Shown here: positions 5,480 to 5,851 of the stretch, piece after piece
Numbering within the stretch: position 1 is the stretch's first letter
How the letters are laid out: every line of letters begins with the position of its first letter
Assembly (NCBI GenBank): GCA_016203265.1
Contig: JACQNB010000018.1
Span: 1 to 5,851, forward strand
Source: Candidatus Woesearchaeota archaeon
Lineage (GTDB): Archaea > Nanobdellota > Nanobdellia > Woesearchaeales > ARS49
Reading direction: 5' to 3'
DNA: 5,851 nucleotides
The notes under the pieces: generated by a model
Told to the model about the DNA's origin: nothing
Databases searched by the model: none
The model's input: the letters and a program-made list of their open reading frames with translations, nothing else
Made by a program: the position numbers and the translations under genes

Positions 5480-5851
5480 TGCTCCTCGCGGGCATCCTCG
5501 CGGGCGTCATCACGGGCATCACGCCGGGCCTGCACGCGAACCTGGCGGCCACGATCGTCGTCTCCTTAGGGCTTCCCGGGCTGCCGCTGTTCCTGTTGGG
5601 CATGGCCATCACGCACACGTTCCTCGACATCCTGCCAACCACGTACTTGAGCGTGCCGTCCGCCGACCGAGTCATGCTCGCGAGCCAGCACCTGGTGCAC
5701 GCCGGGAGAGGCCACGAAGCGGTCAAATTGGCGACGCTCGGCTCGCTGCTCTGCCTGCTCATCGGCATCGCGTTGACGCCGCTCTTTATTTACGCATTCC
5801 CAAAAATAAGCCGATTACTCGGGCCGTGGCTCGGCTGGATTCTCCTGGCCA
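5479..5851 (+). CDS. TctA-family membrane permease, N-terminal part (partial)
   Basis: The frame opens at ATG 5479 and stays open for 124 codons to the window edge. It is hydrophobic from the first residues (MLLAGILAGVITGITPGLHA). The glycine- and proline-rich GVITGITPGLHANL motif is typical of the first helix of the TctA (DUF112) tripartite tricarboxylate transporter permease family, and THTFLDILPTTYLSVPS and GRGHEAVKLATLGSLL match the archaeal branch of it. Full-length members have several hundred residues, so most of the gene lies outside the window. Bacterial TctA works with TctB and a periplasmic binding protein TctC. Archaeal homologues often lack these, and their substrate is unknown; no TctB or TctC is seen here. 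It is translationally coupled to the small upstream protein. Confidence 0.82.
   Translation, partial: MLLAGILAGVITGITPGLHANLAATIVVSLGLPGLPLFLLGMAITHTFLDILPTTYLSVPSADRVMLASQHLVHAGRGHEAVKLATLGSLLCLLIGIALTPLFIYAFPKISRLLGPWLGWILLA

Overview
The window reads as archaeal chromosome, probably from an uncultivated lineage known from genomes only (perhaps DPANN-type; this is inference). The reasons are a membrane-anchored LonB-type AAA+ protease, TATA boxes (TTTATAAA, CATATAAA) about 25 bp from start codons as expected for leaderless archaeal transcripts, and tight gene packing. GC content is high in most genes and lower inside one inserted element.

Region 1 (1-2939, minus strand) is lonB, and it is the most notable part. 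The gene is interrupted after the conserved ...HDPFQ by an intein that carries a LAGLIDADG homing endonuclease. The intein is not one open frame. The first ORF (LonB N-terminal part plus intein N-half with endonuclease, 684 aa) stops at TGA 887-885. The second ORF starts at an ATG overlapping that stop (ATGA, 888-885) and encodes a 39-residue intein C-half followed directly by [11 protein letters not shown]... and the rest of the LonB ATPase. It runs off the window edge at the start of the protease domain. The break lies just before intein block F, where naturally split inteins usually break. The second ATG has a GGTGA Shine-Dalgarno-like element 4 nt upstream. The simplest readings are a naturally split, translationally coupled, trans-splicing LonB intein, or a one-base frameshift that mimics one. 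The intein also has unusual splice residues: Thr at position 1 and Ser in place of the penultimate His.

Region 2 (2940-4224) has a 61-bp divergent promoter region with a palindromic TATA box, then a plus-strand 12-helix MFS transporter. Region 3 (4213-5058, minus) is a RecB/Cas4-like PD-(D/E)XK nuclease with a probable four-cysteine Fe-S cluster. Its 3' end overlaps that of the transporter by 12 bp. Region 4 (5059-5224) is a divergent intergenic region with four TCCGGA boxes arranged as a 20-bp tandem repeat. Region 5 (5225-5851, plus) is a small membrane-anchored, possibly OB-fold protein whose stop codon overlaps the start of a TctA-family permease that continues past the window.

No rRNA, tRNA, CRISPR array or insertion sequence was seen, and no stretch over 300 bp lacks a gene.
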